Shown: positions 9,981 to 18,391, numbered from the stretch's first letter. The stretch: DNA of 64,000 bases from Aliterella atlantica CENA595 (GCF_000952155.1 NZ_JYON01000011.1:62001-126000), one strand, 5' to 3'. A program made the numbers and translations. Notes: a model not told the origin generated them from the letters alone.

Positions 9981-10321
9981 GAATCAGCGATTTCAACAAG
10001 CAATAATATGTCCGCAGGACTAGGGTGAGCAGATAAATAATCATCAAGGCAATTTTTGGCGATCGCTAAATCTGGCTCAGGTTCGCTATCATCTGAAATA
10101 ATAATTGGTTCTTGTCCTCGCAGCGTCGCTCGTTCACCCAGTAATTTAAACAACTCTCGCTCTAAACGAGTGCTACAAACTGAGTGTTTTCTACCTTTAG
10201 CTGCTATTTGGACAATTTCACCTGCAATCAACTCTACTCGCTCGTTTCCTGCAAAGAAGCCTAGTTCTGCTAGACGATGGTATTCATCTAAGTTAAAGCG
10301 TTTAGTAGCGATCGCATTCAT
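9950..10321 (-). pseudogene. Uma2-family endonuclease, N-terminal part (split gene)
   Basis: The first ~120 residues are a normal Uma2 N-terminus: MNAIATKRFNLDEYHRLAEL, the NERVELIAGEIVQ motif and PEPDLAIAK. It continues to LLLVEIADSSLS and then runs into the TnpB element, ending six codons later (DRKLWG). The start codon follows the acetoacetate decarboxylase-family gene by 7 bases, so it was the last gene of the rpoZ operon. The catalytic region is cut before the YAQAG segment, so the product is probably inactive. Confidence 0.85.
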
Positions 10322-10328
10322 ATTACCT

Positions 10329-10973
10329 CTACAATCTAGCTTTTATCGGCGTTTGTCCTACTACTTCTGGTGCATCAACTACTAGACGCATTTGGTCAGC
10401 ATGAACTGTTAACCAAGGCTGGCTAACATTTAGGCTACTAAATGGACTTTGCTGTGGTATCTCTAATTTGCTACTAACTAAGCCAAAACGCGCTTCTGCT
10501 TGTGCTGGAAATAACAACAAATCTGTACCTTGACTGCTAAAAGATAATGCACCTAACTTTTGCTGCAAACCGAAGCCTTGGCGGTTGTAGTTAAGGCTGC
10601 ATAGCAATTTATCTTCATGACGGACTGTGACGCTATTTTCGCTCCAAGTAAATTCGGCTAATTCTTTTGGCAATCCCCAAATTTCTCTACCGCCTGCTAC
10701 AGAATCGGGGTTGTCTACATAAATATGCGAAACCCAACCGCCAAATTTACCTTTATAGCTGTGCAAGCCAGAAATAACAATTAACTCGCTGTATTCCAAT
10801 ACAGAACCAGTACCGTATTTAGATAAATACACTCCGCCTACAGTTTTACCAGGAAATACAGAAATAATATCTAATTCGGTAGGAATAAAGGGACGTACTC
10901 GCTCAATATCTAGCAATTGCAAGGTTTGGAAAGCATAACCTTGTAGTATCCAGGGTGCTTGAGGATAGCTCAT
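10329..10973 (-). CDS. Acetoacetate decarboxylase-family protein
   Basis: 214 residues matching the ADC fold family. Typical segments are WILQGYAFQTLQLLD at the N-terminus, VGGVYLSKYGTGSVLEYSEL, VSHIYVDN and GREIWGLPKELAEFTW. K103 in GLPKEL sits at the place of the Schiff-base lysine of acetoacetate decarboxylase, but the next residue, a lysine in the clostridial enzyme that lowers the pKa, is Glu104 here. Many such homologues are not true decarboxylases, so the substrate is unknown. It lies 15 bases after a secreted hypothetical protein gene in the rpoZ operon. Confidence 0.8.
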   Translation of the reverse strand: MSYPQAPWILQGYAFQTLQLLDIERVRPFIPTELDIISVFPGKTVGGVYLSKYGTGSVLEYSELIVISGLHSYKGKFGGWVSHIYVDNPDSVAGGREIWGLPKELAEFTWSENSVTVRHEDKLLCSLNYNRQGFGLQQKLGALSFSSQGTDLLLFPAQAEARFGLVSSKLEIPQQSPFSSLNVSQPWLTVHADQMRLVVDAPEVVGQTPIKARL

Positions 10974-10988
10974 TGGTTTAGTTAATGA

Positions 10989-11573
10989 TTAAAGCTTTAA
11001 CCTTTGTGCGTCGCCAGGACGTGGCTGCAATGGTGAATTTGGCGCAGGTGATGGGGAAGGAGCGATCGCTCCTGCTGGTGTATTATTAACCGAGGTTGGC
11101 TTACCTTGGCTGTTTTGAGCAAATAAACTAACTAGCGTTGCTATCAAATCATTGCGTTGTTGGCGACTGAGTTTGGCTATTGCTTTGCGATCGCTTTCTA
11201 GGGGATTTGTTGTTAAAGTATCGTTACCTGGATATGCTGTTTCGCCGATTAACTCATTAGCACCTAGGTAGTCTGCCATAGTTAGTTTCCAATCTAGCCG
11301 ATAGTTGGGTGCGCGTCCTTTGACGTACAGGTGATACTGGAGCAAGCGAGTAACTAAAGTGCTATCTGGGGCTACTTTGCCAGTTTCTTTGCTAATGTAC
11401 TTATTTTCTAAAGGTAAGTTTGGCAGTTGCTCGTAAACGCGCTGCCAAAGTTCTTGTGGTTGGGCAGTTTTTTGGGCGTAGCTAGGTGGAAAAGTATTTG
11501 CTCCCCATCCGAGCAAAACTACTACGCACATGGCGGTAATTAATTTAGCTAGCGATCGCATTTCCCTATCCAC
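10989..11573 (-). CDS. Hypothetical protein with signal peptide
   Basis: 194 residues, family not recognised. Residues 1-33 look like a signal peptide: basic start, hydrophobic LITAMCVVVLLGWGANTF, then PSYAQ with a likely cut after Ala. The middle (about 40-145) is a helical domain with NKYISKETGKVAP, TRLLQYHLYVKGRAPNYRLD and DYLGANELIGE. The last 40 residues are Pro/Ser-rich and low complexity. It is 16 bases downstream of rpoZ and 15 upstream of the ADC-family gene, so it is probably co-transcribed. A periplasmic or thylakoid-lumen location is inferred. Confidence 0.7.
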   Translation of the reverse strand: MDREMRSLAKLITAMCVVVLLGWGANTFPPSYAQKTAQPQELWQRVYEQLPNLPLENKYISKETGKVAPDSTLVTRLLQYHLYVKGRAPNYRLDWKLTMADYLGANELIGETAYPGNDTLTTNPLESDRKAIAKLSRQQRNDLIATLVSLFAQNSQGKPTSVNNTPAGAIAPSPSPAPNSPLQPRPGDAQRLKL

Positions 11574-11589
11574 AATCTACTACTTTTAA

Positions 11590-11826
11590 CTACGGTTCGC
11601 CAATAATTTCTGGCTGTGTCAACTCATCAGACATTTCAATAATTGCCCGTAATACTGGCTTCATCAGCGGGTCGTCCATGCTGTCAAAGTCTTCATAGCG
11701 ACGGCGCTTGGCACGATTGGCAACTTGTACTGTAACGCGGTAGCGATTTGAGGCAGCACTAATTAGCTCCTCGGCGCGGTGCATAACTTGGCTTTGGGTT
11801 GTCTCGAACTTAGAACGCTTCAGCAT
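11590..11826 (-). CDS. rpoZ: RNA polymerase omega subunit
   Basis: 78 residues from ATG 11826, starting [21 protein letters not shown] longer in-frame extension to 11970 exists, but the cyanobacterial/plastid omega family starts at MLKRSKFE, and the extension runs through a TTACGAA-type repeat. Diagnostic segments are [20 protein letters not shown] and the C-terminal [13 protein letters not shown]. Omega helps fold and assemble the beta' subunit and, in cyanobacteria, has been linked to sigma factor recruitment. It heads a reverse-strand run with a secreted hypothetical protein, an ADC-family protein and a split Uma2 gene. Confidence 0.95.
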   Translation of the reverse strand: MLKRSKFETTQSQVMHRAEELISAASNRYRVTVQVANRAKRRRYEDFDSMDDPLMKPVLRAIIEMSDELTQPEIIGEP

Positions 11827-11901
11827 GAAATCTACAATGCAAAGGTCAATTCCAGTGTATATCAAAGTTACGGCAAGCGCGATCGCCCTGCCCTGACTAA
11901 A

Positions 11902-11922
11902 TAATTCGTAATTCGTAATTCG
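11902..11922. repeat. Heptanucleotide tandem repeat (AATTCGT type)
   Basis: Three tandem copies of the heptamer TTACGAA, seen here as AATTCGT, lie just upstream of rpoZ. The same heptamer recurs at 12052-12087 and 16169-16203. This is a short tandemly repeated repetitive (STRR) class known from cyanobacteria. Confidence 0.85.
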
Positions 11923-12051
11923 CGCATTACGGACAAAATTGATGATTAATTCAATTAGGTTGCAAGCCAAGCTCTCGCCCTGAGTTCAATCATGGAAAAA
12001 CTCACCAATGCGTAGCTCGTTACTTCAAGCCCCTAGATTTATCTCTATGGT

Positions 12052-12087
12052 ATTAATTACGAATTACGAATTAGTAATTACGAATTA
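12052..12087. repeat. Heptanucleotide tandem repeat (TTACGAA type)
   Basis: ATTACGAATTACGAATT followed by an inverted/shifted AGTAATTACGAATTA, in the gap between divergent rpoZ and the fasciclin gene. Same heptamer family as 11902-11922. Confidence 0.85.
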
Positions 12088-12176
12088 TTTTGACTTACCC
12101 CTCTGTTGATAGATGTTCTTGAGCTATTTTTTCGATTAAAACTAAGTTTTTAGTCTATTTCAACTAATAAAAACTC

Positions 12177-12593
12177 ATGGCTGATATTATCGAAACTGCG
12201 ATTAATGCTGGAAATTTTACTACTCTAGTAAAATTAGTTGAAAGTACCCAATTAGTCGATATTCTTAAAAGCGAGGGTCCTTACACAGTTTTTGCTCCTA
12301 CAGATGATGCTTTTGCTAAATTACCTCAAGAAACTTTAGACGGATTGTTGCAAGATATTCCCAAACTCAAAAGAATTTTAACGTACCACGTTGCTTTTGG
12401 AGATGCTAGAGAAGAAGATTTAAGGCAAATTGAAGAAGCCGCAACTGTAGAAGGCTCAATCGTTGCTATTGAATCTAATGGTGGTATTAAAGTTAATGAA
12501 GCTAATGTTTTGCAGACAGATATTTTAACTGATAATGGTGTAATTCATGTTATTGATAGCGTACTAATTCCGGCATTAGTAGCTGCGGAGTAG
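12177..12593 (+). CDS. Fasciclin (FAS1)-domain protein
   Basis: 138 residues that form a single FAS1 domain: DIIETAINAGNFTTLVKLVE, then GPYTVFAPTDDAFAKLP (the H1 box), then RILTYHVAFG, and the closing DNGVIHVIDSVLIP (H2 box). FAS1 domains usually mediate adhesion or protein contacts at cell surfaces. Here no signal peptide is visible, so the protein may be cytoplasmic or exported by another route. A single gene with its own terminator (12627-12660). Confidence 0.92.
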   Translation: MADIIETAINAGNFTTLVKLVESTQLVDILKSEGPYTVFAPTDDAFAKLPQETLDGLLQDIPKLKRILTYHVAFGDAREEDLRQIEEAATVEGSIVAIESNGGIKVNEANVLQTDILTDNGVIHVIDSVLIPALVAAE

Positions 12594-12626
12594 ATAGCAA
12601 TCGCTTTTAAGTATTTACAAAGATCG

Positions 12627-12660
12627 AGCAGGTAGTTAACAATTAATTACCTGCTTTGTA
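12627..12660 (+). terminator. Rho-independent-like terminator of the fasciclin gene
   Basis: The inverted repeat AGCAGGTA (12627-12634) / TACCTGCT (12648-12655), with further A/T pairing towards the loop, is followed by TTTGTATT. It starts 33 bases after the fasciclin stop codon. Confidence 0.7.
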
Positions 12661-12830
12661 TTGGAGATTACCTATAGTTCTGATAAAATTTGGCTATGGC
12701 TTTTAAGTTAAAATGTAATAATTAATGCCTTGTTTTTAGACTGAATATTGAATTAGATTTAGTGTGGGGTAAAACTTTAGGTTAAGTAAAACGGTAAAAT
12801 GTGCGGGAAGATGACAGAAGCGATCGCGCG

Positions 12831-13676
12831 ATGAAATTACACGCATGGCAACCTGCCTTCAATCTCAAAGCTAGTTGGGAAAACATTGAAGTTGAGTATA
12901 GTTGTTTAGATGAAGTCGGTGAATTTGATTTTGCCATGCCTCCGCAGGCTATTAGCGTTGCTTTTTTACCTCACGAGCGCGTAACTTGGTCGGTTGATGG
13001 AAATAATAGTAACTCAACTTCCTTGCCCGCAGGCAGTGCATTTATTTACGGAGCTCGCAATTTTGTCTGGCACAAAAGAGAGAGAGCAAGCGAGTATATC
13101 AATATCTTATTAGAATCAAAGTTTTTACAACAAGTTGCGATCGAAAGTAGTTTATCTTCACCAATTGAACTACAACACCGCGTCATTTTTCCAGATCCTA
13201 CCATTTTGCACATAGCACAATTATTTAGAGCAGAGCTTCTTAATAGTGGTGTCGCAGGAAAACTGTACGTTGAATCATTAAGGAACTTATTAGCCGTTCA
13301 TCTCCTGCGAAACTACAACTTCACAACAGCCAAGCCCGTGTTAGTAGATGGAGCTTTAGATAAATTCAAGCTAATAAAGGTAAAAGATTTTATCGAAGAC
13401 CAAATAGCTGCAGATATAAGTATTGCAGATATGGCTGCTGTCGTACACATGAGCCAGTTTCACTTTGCTCGTGCCTTTAAAACGGCTACAGGTACTTCAC
13501 CTCATCGCTACTTAATGCAAAGACGCATAGACAGGGCAAAAGTAATGCTAGAAGTAACAAAACTTTCTGTAGCTGAAATTGCTTACCAACTTGGATTTGC
13601 CAATCAAAGCCATTTTATTGCTCAGTTTCGTAAAGCTGTAGGTACAACACCTAAAAGTTATCGAGATAGTTTTTGA
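12831..13676 (+). CDS. AraC-family transcriptional regulator
   Basis: 281 residues from ATG 12831 (MKLHAWQPAF); a GTG at 12801 is an alternative, and neither has a clear ribosome-binding site. The first ~180 residues are a divergent ligand-sensing domain. The last ~100 hold two helix-turn-helix motifs: ISIADMAAVVHMSQFHFARAF, then LSVAEIAYQLGFANQSHFIA followed by FRKAVGTTPKSYR, the AraC signature. It lies 171 bp upstream of a Tat-type SDR and an aldo/keto reductase on the same strand, so it may activate them in response to a small compound. That link is inference from neighbourhood. Confidence 0.92.
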   Translation: MKLHAWQPAFNLKASWENIEVEYSCLDEVGEFDFAMPPQAISVAFLPHERVTWSVDGNNSNSTSLPAGSAFIYGARNFVWHKRERASEYINILLESKFLQQVAIESSLSSPIELQHRVIFPDPTILHIAQLFRAELLNSGVAGKLYVESLRNLLAVHLLRNYNFTTAKPVLVDGALDKFKLIKVKDFIEDQIAADISIADMAAVVHMSQFHFARAFKTATGTSPHRYLMQRRIDRAKVMLEVTKLSVAEIAYQLGFANQSHFIAQFRKAVGTTPKSYRDSF

Positions 13677-13847
13677 TTGTTAGCAAGATTTTGATATTTC
13701 TGGGCAAGAAATAGCTATAAATCAGCTTCTAGATGTATTTAAGCTATAAAAAAGACAAAATCGATGGTACTTTGCCTTGGTGAACCGCTAGAAGTCATGT
13801 AGCAGCGCGATCGCATTACCCACTTTTTTACCCCAAAATTACTAACA

Positions 13848-14747
13848 ATGAGCAATAAAAAATTTTCCATTAGCCGTCGTCAAGCAATCGGCGCAGGAGT
13901 TGTAGGGATAGCCGCAGTCGCAACAAGTAATAGAGCGATCGCTAATACTCAAAAACCACCAGCACCAGCAAGCGGTAAGGCAGACGCTAACGGCAGATTC
14001 AAAGATAAAGTTGTCCTAATTACTGGAGCAACTTCTGGAATTGGAGAAGCAACAGCCAAAGCTTTTGCCAAAGAAGGTGCGATCGTTCACTTTTGCGGTC
14101 GTCGAGAAGCTTTAGGAAACAAGATTTCCCAGGAAATCAACGCTCAAGGTGGGCGCTCTAGCTACCAAAAGGCAGATATCCGCAACGAACAAGAAGTTAA
14201 GGCATTTGTTGACACTTGCGTTCAAAAATACGGTCGAATTGATATTGCTTTCAACAATGCCGGAATTGAAGCAACCGCCGCACCTCTTGCAGAGCAAAGC
14301 CTAGAAAACTTTACAAACGTGATGACAACAAATGCCGTGGGCTACTTTTTATCTATGAAGTACGAAATTCCGCATATGCTGCAACGAGGTGGAGGTGTAA
14401 TCATTAATAACGCTTCAGTATCAGCACACGATGGCTTTGCTTTGATTTCACCCTACAGTGCCAGCAAACACGCAATTATCGGCTTGACTAAATGTGCGGC
14501 TTTGGAATACACGCCCAAAAACATCCGCATCAACTCGATTTCTCCTGGAGGCGTTGACACTCCAATGCTGCGGCGGGCGTTAAAAGGATTTGGCATTACC
14601 GCAGAGCAAGCCGCTGCAGGCGTTCCGATCAGACGCATCAATACGGTTGAGGAGATGGCACGAATGGTAATGTTTTTGAGTTCCAACGATGCTTCATCCG
14701 TTGCTGGTACTGATATTGACGTGACAGGGGGAATGCTCACTGCGTAA
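13848..14747 (+). CDS. SDR-family oxidoreductase with a Tat-type signal
   Basis: 299 residues. The N-terminus FSISRRQAIGAGVVGIAAVA is a twin-arginine signal, with a likely cut near AIANTQK. The rest is a classical short-chain dehydrogenase: cofactor site TGATSGIG near 60, FNNAG, catalytic Ser in NNASVSAHDG, Tyr and Lys in YSASK, then the SPGGVDTPM segment and closing VAGTDIDVTGGML. Most SDRs are cytoplasmic, so a Tat signal implies export after folding with bound NAD(P)H. The physiological substrate is unknown. It follows an AraC regulator and precedes an aldo/keto reductase by 130 bp. Confidence 0.92.
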   Translation: MSNKKFSISRRQAIGAGVVGIAAVATSNRAIANTQKPPAPASGKADANGRFKDKVVLITGATSGIGEATAKAFAKEGAIVHFCGRREALGNKISQEINAQGGRSSYQKADIRNEQEVKAFVDTCVQKYGRIDIAFNNAGIEATAAPLAEQSLENFTNVMTTNAVGYFLSMKYEIPHMLQRGGGVIINNASVSAHDGFALISPYSASKHAIIGLTKCAALEYTPKNIRINSISPGGVDTPMLRRALKGFGITAEQAAAGVPIRRINTVEEMARMVMFLSSNDASSVAGTDIDVTGGMLTA

Positions 14748-14877
14748 AACGAAGAAATTTCCCGCTCAACTCAATGCAGTGGAAAATATGCAAAAAGTAA
14801 GACTGAGGTGCGATCGCACTTCACAGAAATCTACTTTCAATTTGTCCAAACAACAAACAACAGGAGAGTAATTAACT

Positions 14878-15915
14878 ATGAAATACAAACTTCTAGGTAA
14901 AAGCGGTTTAAGAGTCTCAGAACTTTGTTTAGGCACAATGACTTTCGGTGAAGATTGGGGATGGGGAGCATCTATTGATGAAAGTCGGCAAATATTCGAT
15001 GCTTTTGTGCAAGCAGGTGGCAACTTTATCGATACTGCTAATGGCTATACTGATGGTTCTAGCGAAAAGATTGTTGGCGATTTTATTAGTGCAGATAGAG
15101 AACGGTTCGTCGTTGCTACTAAATATTCGTTCCCTTTAAACATGAACGATAAAGCAGGTAATCCCAATGGTAGCGGCAATCATCGCAAAAATATGATGCA
15201 GTCTCTAGAAGGCAGCCTAAAACGCCTAAATACTGACTATATTGACTTGTTTTGGCTCCATGCTTGGGACTTCATGACCCCAATTGAAGAAGTCATGCGG
15301 GCTTTTGACGATTTGGTGCGATCGGGTAAGGTATTGTATATCGGCATTTCCGATGCACCCGCTTGGATTGTGGCGCAGGCAAATACGCTTGCTCAGTGTT
15401 ACGGTTGGACACCTTTTGTAGCTTTGCAAGTTGAGTATAGTTTGGTGCAAAGAACGCCGGAACGCGACTTGTTGCCAATGGCGAAAGCATTTGACCTTGC
15501 GGTTACGCCTTGGAGTCCTTTAGGTCAAGGTGTATTAACGGGTAAGTACAATCAAAATCAGAGTAATAGCGACGAGCAGAGGCGATTAGAACAAATCCCA
15601 GAGAAGAATTTAGCGATCGCCCAAGTTGTTAGTCAAGTCGCTAGTGAAATTGGACACTCGCCTTCTCAAGTTGCTCTAGCATGGCTGTTAGCGCAACCTG
15701 GTGTAACTATCCCTATAATTGGAGCGCGGAAATTGTCGCAGTTTCAAGATAATATTGCTTGCCTCGATGTTACGCTTGCACCAGAACATCTGCAACGCCT
15801 AAATGAAGTTAGCCAAATTGAGTTAGGTTTCCCTCACGATTTCCTCAGTAGCGATACGATCCACGATCGCCTATTTGGAGGTACGTTCGACGCTATCCAA
15901 AATCATCGCCTTTAG
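14878..15915 (+). CDS. Aldo/keto reductase
   Basis: 345 residues starting MKYKLLGKSGLRVSELCLGTMTFGE. The catalytic tetrad is visible: Asp and Tyr in NFIDTANGYTDG, Lys in VVATKYS, His in DLFWLHAWD. The NADPH-binding C-terminal part holds TPWSPLGQGVLTGKY and IPIIGARKLSQFQDN. Such enzymes reduce aldehydes and ketones in the cytoplasm. A ribosome-binding site AGGAG (14862-14866) stands 11 bases before the ATG. With the AraC regulator and the SDR it makes a compact set that could serve detoxification of a carbonyl compound (inference). Confidence 0.95.
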   Translation: MKYKLLGKSGLRVSELCLGTMTFGEDWGWGASIDESRQIFDAFVQAGGNFIDTANGYTDGSSEKIVGDFISADRERFVVATKYSFPLNMNDKAGNPNGSGNHRKNMMQSLEGSLKRLNTDYIDLFWLHAWDFMTPIEEVMRAFDDLVRSGKVLYIGISDAPAWIVAQANTLAQCYGWTPFVALQVEYSLVQRTPERDLLPMAKAFDLAVTPWSPLGQGVLTGKYNQNQSNSDEQRRLEQIPEKNLAIAQVVSQVASEIGHSPSQVALAWLLAQPGVTIPIIGARKLSQFQDNIACLDVTLAPEHLQRLNEVSQIELGFPHDFLSSDTIHDRLFGGTFDAIQNHRL

Positions 15916-15941
15916 GTAAAAGATTTCTTGCATAATTCAAT

Positions 15942-15987
15942 GGACAAGGAGACAAGGGGGACAAGGAGACAAGGAGACAAGGGCAAG
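15942..15987. repeat. GACAAGG tandem repeat
   Basis: GGACAAGGAGACAAGGGGG and further GGAGACAAGG units in direct repeat just after the aldo/keto reductase gene. A shorter copy lies at 8361-8391 and a remnant near 25572. It looks like a dispersed low-complexity repeat. Confidence 0.75.
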
Positions 15988-16168
15988 AAGATAAAATTGC
16001 TAGTTTACAGAGCGTTGCCTACTTCTGCAAGAAGTCTAAAGAAGCGTTAGCAACATTGCGGTTAAATGTCGATTCCCCTCTAGTAGCGACAAAAATAATT
16101 CGTATTTACAGCCTTCAATTACGAATTACTCACGGAACACCCAATCTTAATAGCGGGGTAATAATTAC

Positions 16169-16203
16169 TAATTACGAATTACGAATTACGAATTACGAAT
16201 TAC
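16169..16203. repeat. Heptanucleotide tandem repeat (TTACGAA) reaching into a gene end
   Basis: At least four tandem TTACGAA units. The reverse-strand AI-2E-family gene reads into this array and takes its stop codon TAA (16193-16195) from it. A shorter copy is at 16119-16130. Confidence 0.85.
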
Positions 16204-17278
16204 TACAAGGCGGTTCCGGTTGTGGGACTTGGGTTTCGATATCTTCAGTAAGCGTGTGCCAGTTATCTAAAACGTCTTTAAGGCAGGTGGCTATAGGTAC
16301 GGCAATTAGCAACCCTAATAATCCTGCAACTTTGGTTCCTACTGCTAAAGCTGCGACAATACCTACAGGACTAAGCCCTGTAAAACTGCCAAGTAGTCGA
16401 GGTGCGATCGCTTGATCGATAATTTGGTCAACTACTAAGGTGACGGCTATAGTCTTGACTCCCAGCCAAAAGTCATGCGCAGCAACTAATAGACTTACTA
16501 AGCTAAAACTCAAAACATCGCCAAAGGGAATCAAAGTTAATACGCCAATTGCCAACCCAAAGATTAACCCAAAGGGAACCTTTAACACCAAAAACGTTGT
16601 TGTCATGGCAAAACCAACCAAACAAGCTAAGGCAACTTGGGCGACGAAGTAGTTTTGAAAGTTTTGTTGCAAAGATTGCTGCACTAAAAGGGCAACGCGG
16701 GGGGGAAACCATTTAAATAAGTAGTTCCAGATTCTTTTTCCGTCTAATAGCAGGTAAAAAGACAATACTATGGTCAAAATCACTTCAGAAACGCTATCAA
16801 CAGCCCCAACAGCCAAGCTAAAAAACTTTTCTGCTAAAGCCTGCAACTCTTCAGGCAAACGATCTGTAAGTTGATTTGCCAATTGACTAAAATTAATCGG
16901 TAAATTCCGCGATGCTGCCCAAGTATCAAGAACTTTGAGTTCTTGGCTGCCAGAATCTATCCACTGAGGCAAAAGTTGCAAACTCTCATTTAACTGCTCT
17001 AGAAGAATTGGCACTAAGGTAATACTTAGAGCAATCAGAATAGTTAGACTTAGAAAAAAAACTAAGGCAACAGCATAAGTGCGTTTGATATTGCGCCCGT
17101 GAAGAAACTGCACCGGATAGTTCAAAATAAACGCTAATACTGCGGCTAATACGAAAATAGTTACTAGCGGTTGGAAGTATTGAATAACTTGCAGCGCCAG
17201 CCAACCGTTAAATACAACCAGAGGAAATGGTAAGCCCAGCTTAAGAGCGCGATTTACTTGAGGATGTGAACCAGTCAT
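16193..17278 (-). CDS. AI-2E/PerM-family transporter
   Basis: 361 residues with the family's layout: about three N-terminal membrane segments (LVVFNGWLALQVI, VTIFVLAAVLAFILNYPV, YAVALVFFLSLTILIAL), a central soluble stretch (residues ~95-150, LLPQWIDSGSQELK), and four to five C-terminal segments including VPFGLIFGLAIGVLTLIPFG and LSPVGIVAALAVGTKVAGLLGL. Members move small solutes or ions; some export autoinducer-2, but most substrates are unknown. The last residues CSNS and the stop are encoded by a TTACGAA repeat, so the natural C-terminus may have been altered. Confidence 0.88.
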   Translation of the reverse strand: MTGSHPQVNRALKLGLPFPLVVFNGWLALQVIQYFQPLVTIFVLAAVLAFILNYPVQFLHGRNIKRTYAVALVFFLSLTILIALSITLVPILLEQLNESLQLLPQWIDSGSQELKVLDTWAASRNLPINFSQLANQLTDRLPEELQALAEKFFSLAVGAVDSVSEVILTIVLSFYLLLDGKRIWNYLFKWFPPRVALLVQQSLQQNFQNYFVAQVALACLVGFAMTTTFLVLKVPFGLIFGLAIGVLTLIPFGDVLSFSLVSLLVAAHDFWLGVKTIAVTLVVDQIIDQAIAPRLLGSFTGLSPVGIVAALAVGTKVAGLLGLLIAVPIATCLKDVLDNWHTLTEDIETQVPQPEPPCSNS

Positions 17279-17432
17279 GTACTTGATAATTGCAGACTCT
17301 CTATCACCGTATCTTGTTTGGTTAACCTGAAAAACTCCTAAAGTGCGATCGCTTCACTTTGGCAGCAAAAAACCTTGACAGAACTAGCAACATTTGCAGC
17401 CTATACTAAAAACATTCACTGAAGTCAAACTA

Positions 17433-18014
17433 ATGCAAATCCAACAACGTTACTACACTCCAGAGGAATACTTGGCACAAGAGGAAGTTGCAGAGTTTCG
17501 CAGCGAGTATCGAGACGGAGAGATTGTAACAATGGCGGGTGGCTCGATCGCTCATAATCAAATTGCTGGTAATATTTATGCATTTTTGAAGTTTGGGCTG
17601 CGTCGAACAGACTTTAAGCCATATATAGGTGATTTGCGGCTATGGATTCCCCAATATCGACAGTACACTTATCCAGATGTCTTTTTAATTCACGGTCAGC
17701 CAGTTTTTCAAGAGCAACGTACGGATACAGTTTTAAATCCTTGCTTGATTGTTGAAGTTTTATCAAAGTCTACAAAAGACTACGATCGCACTGATAAATT
17801 CCGTTATTACCGCTCTATCCCTGAGCTTCAGGAGTATATATTGATTAATCAATATGAAATTGGTATCGAGCAATATGCAAAAACTGAGGAAACTTCATGG
17901 CTGTTTCGAGCTTATGAATCTGACACTGAAAAGATAGTGTTTGCTTCTATTAACATCGAAATTGCGATCGCAGATATTTATGAGAATGTTAGCTTTAACT
18001 TGGGCAATCTATAA
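17433..18014 (+). CDS. Uma2-family endonuclease
   Basis: 193 residues from ATG 17433 (MQIQQRYYTPEEYL); an upstream in-frame ATG at 17394 exists but the family begins at the YTPEEYL segment. Core motifs are RSEYRDGEIVTMAGGS, YTYPDVFLIHG (the PD part of a PD-(D/E)XK-like nuclease fold), LIVEVLSKSTKDYDRTDKF and LQEYILINQ. Uma2/DUF820 genes occur in many copies in cyanobacteria and their role is not settled. This one appears intact and sits at the edge of a small accessory island. Confidence 0.92.
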   Translation: MQIQQRYYTPEEYLAQEEVAEFRSEYRDGEIVTMAGGSIAHNQIAGNIYAFLKFGLRRTDFKPYIGDLRLWIPQYRQYTYPDVFLIHGQPVFQEQRTDTVLNPCLIVEVLSKSTKDYDRTDKFRYYRSIPELQEYILINQYEIGIEQYAKTEETSWLFRAYESDTEKIVFASINIEIAIADIYENVSFNLGNL

Positions 18015-18058
18015 AGGTGAAGTATAAGCCTTAACTTTGGTAGTGATGCGATCGCATA

Positions 18059-18391
18059 TCAGTATAGTTCCAGACAGTCTATTGAGCGATCGCTGATAAT
18101 TTGTTGAATTATCTCTACTCCAGAGCGAAATATTGCTTCTATACGGCTTGTTAGCGCATTTCCACACCGCAGCCAAATCACTTTTGGAGGCGCTCCGTAA
18201 AGACGGCTGCGTTCGGCAAAATCAGCATCTTGCGTCACAATACAAAAGTTTTGAGATTTTGCAAATTCCCAAATATCGATATCTTCTGCTTTTGTTAGAT
18301 TGTGGAATTGGACGTGGCTGGAGTCAGGAAAAATATCTGTAAGTCGGGCTACCAGTTTACGACTCAAGTTTTGGTCAAACAGCAGCTTCAA
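18059..18391 (-). CDS. DUF5615 PIN-like protein (putative toxin)
   Basis: 110 residues: KLLFDQNLSRKLVARL, then IWEFAKSQNFCIVTQDADFAE and PPKVIWLRCGN. The acidic residues in FDQNLS and TQDADF are those expected of a PIN-like RNase site. It starts inside the last codons of the DUF433 gene (4-bp overlap), the usual order for this type II toxin-antitoxin-like pair. The RNase role is inferred from the family; no test is possible here. Confidence 0.88.
   Translation of the reverse strand: MKLLFDQNLSRKLVARLTDIFPDSSHVQFHNLTKAEDIDIWEFAKSQNFCIVTQDADFAERSRLYGAPPKVIWLRCGNALTSRIEAIFRSGVEIIQQIISDRSIDCLELY

Noticed and set aside
11827..11970. N-terminal extension of rpoZ
   Set aside because: The extension runs through a heptamer repeat and the omega family starts at MLKRSKFE.
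16056..16415. Forward open frame opposite the AI-2E-family gene
   Set aside because: Made of repeat DNA and the antisense of a real gene.
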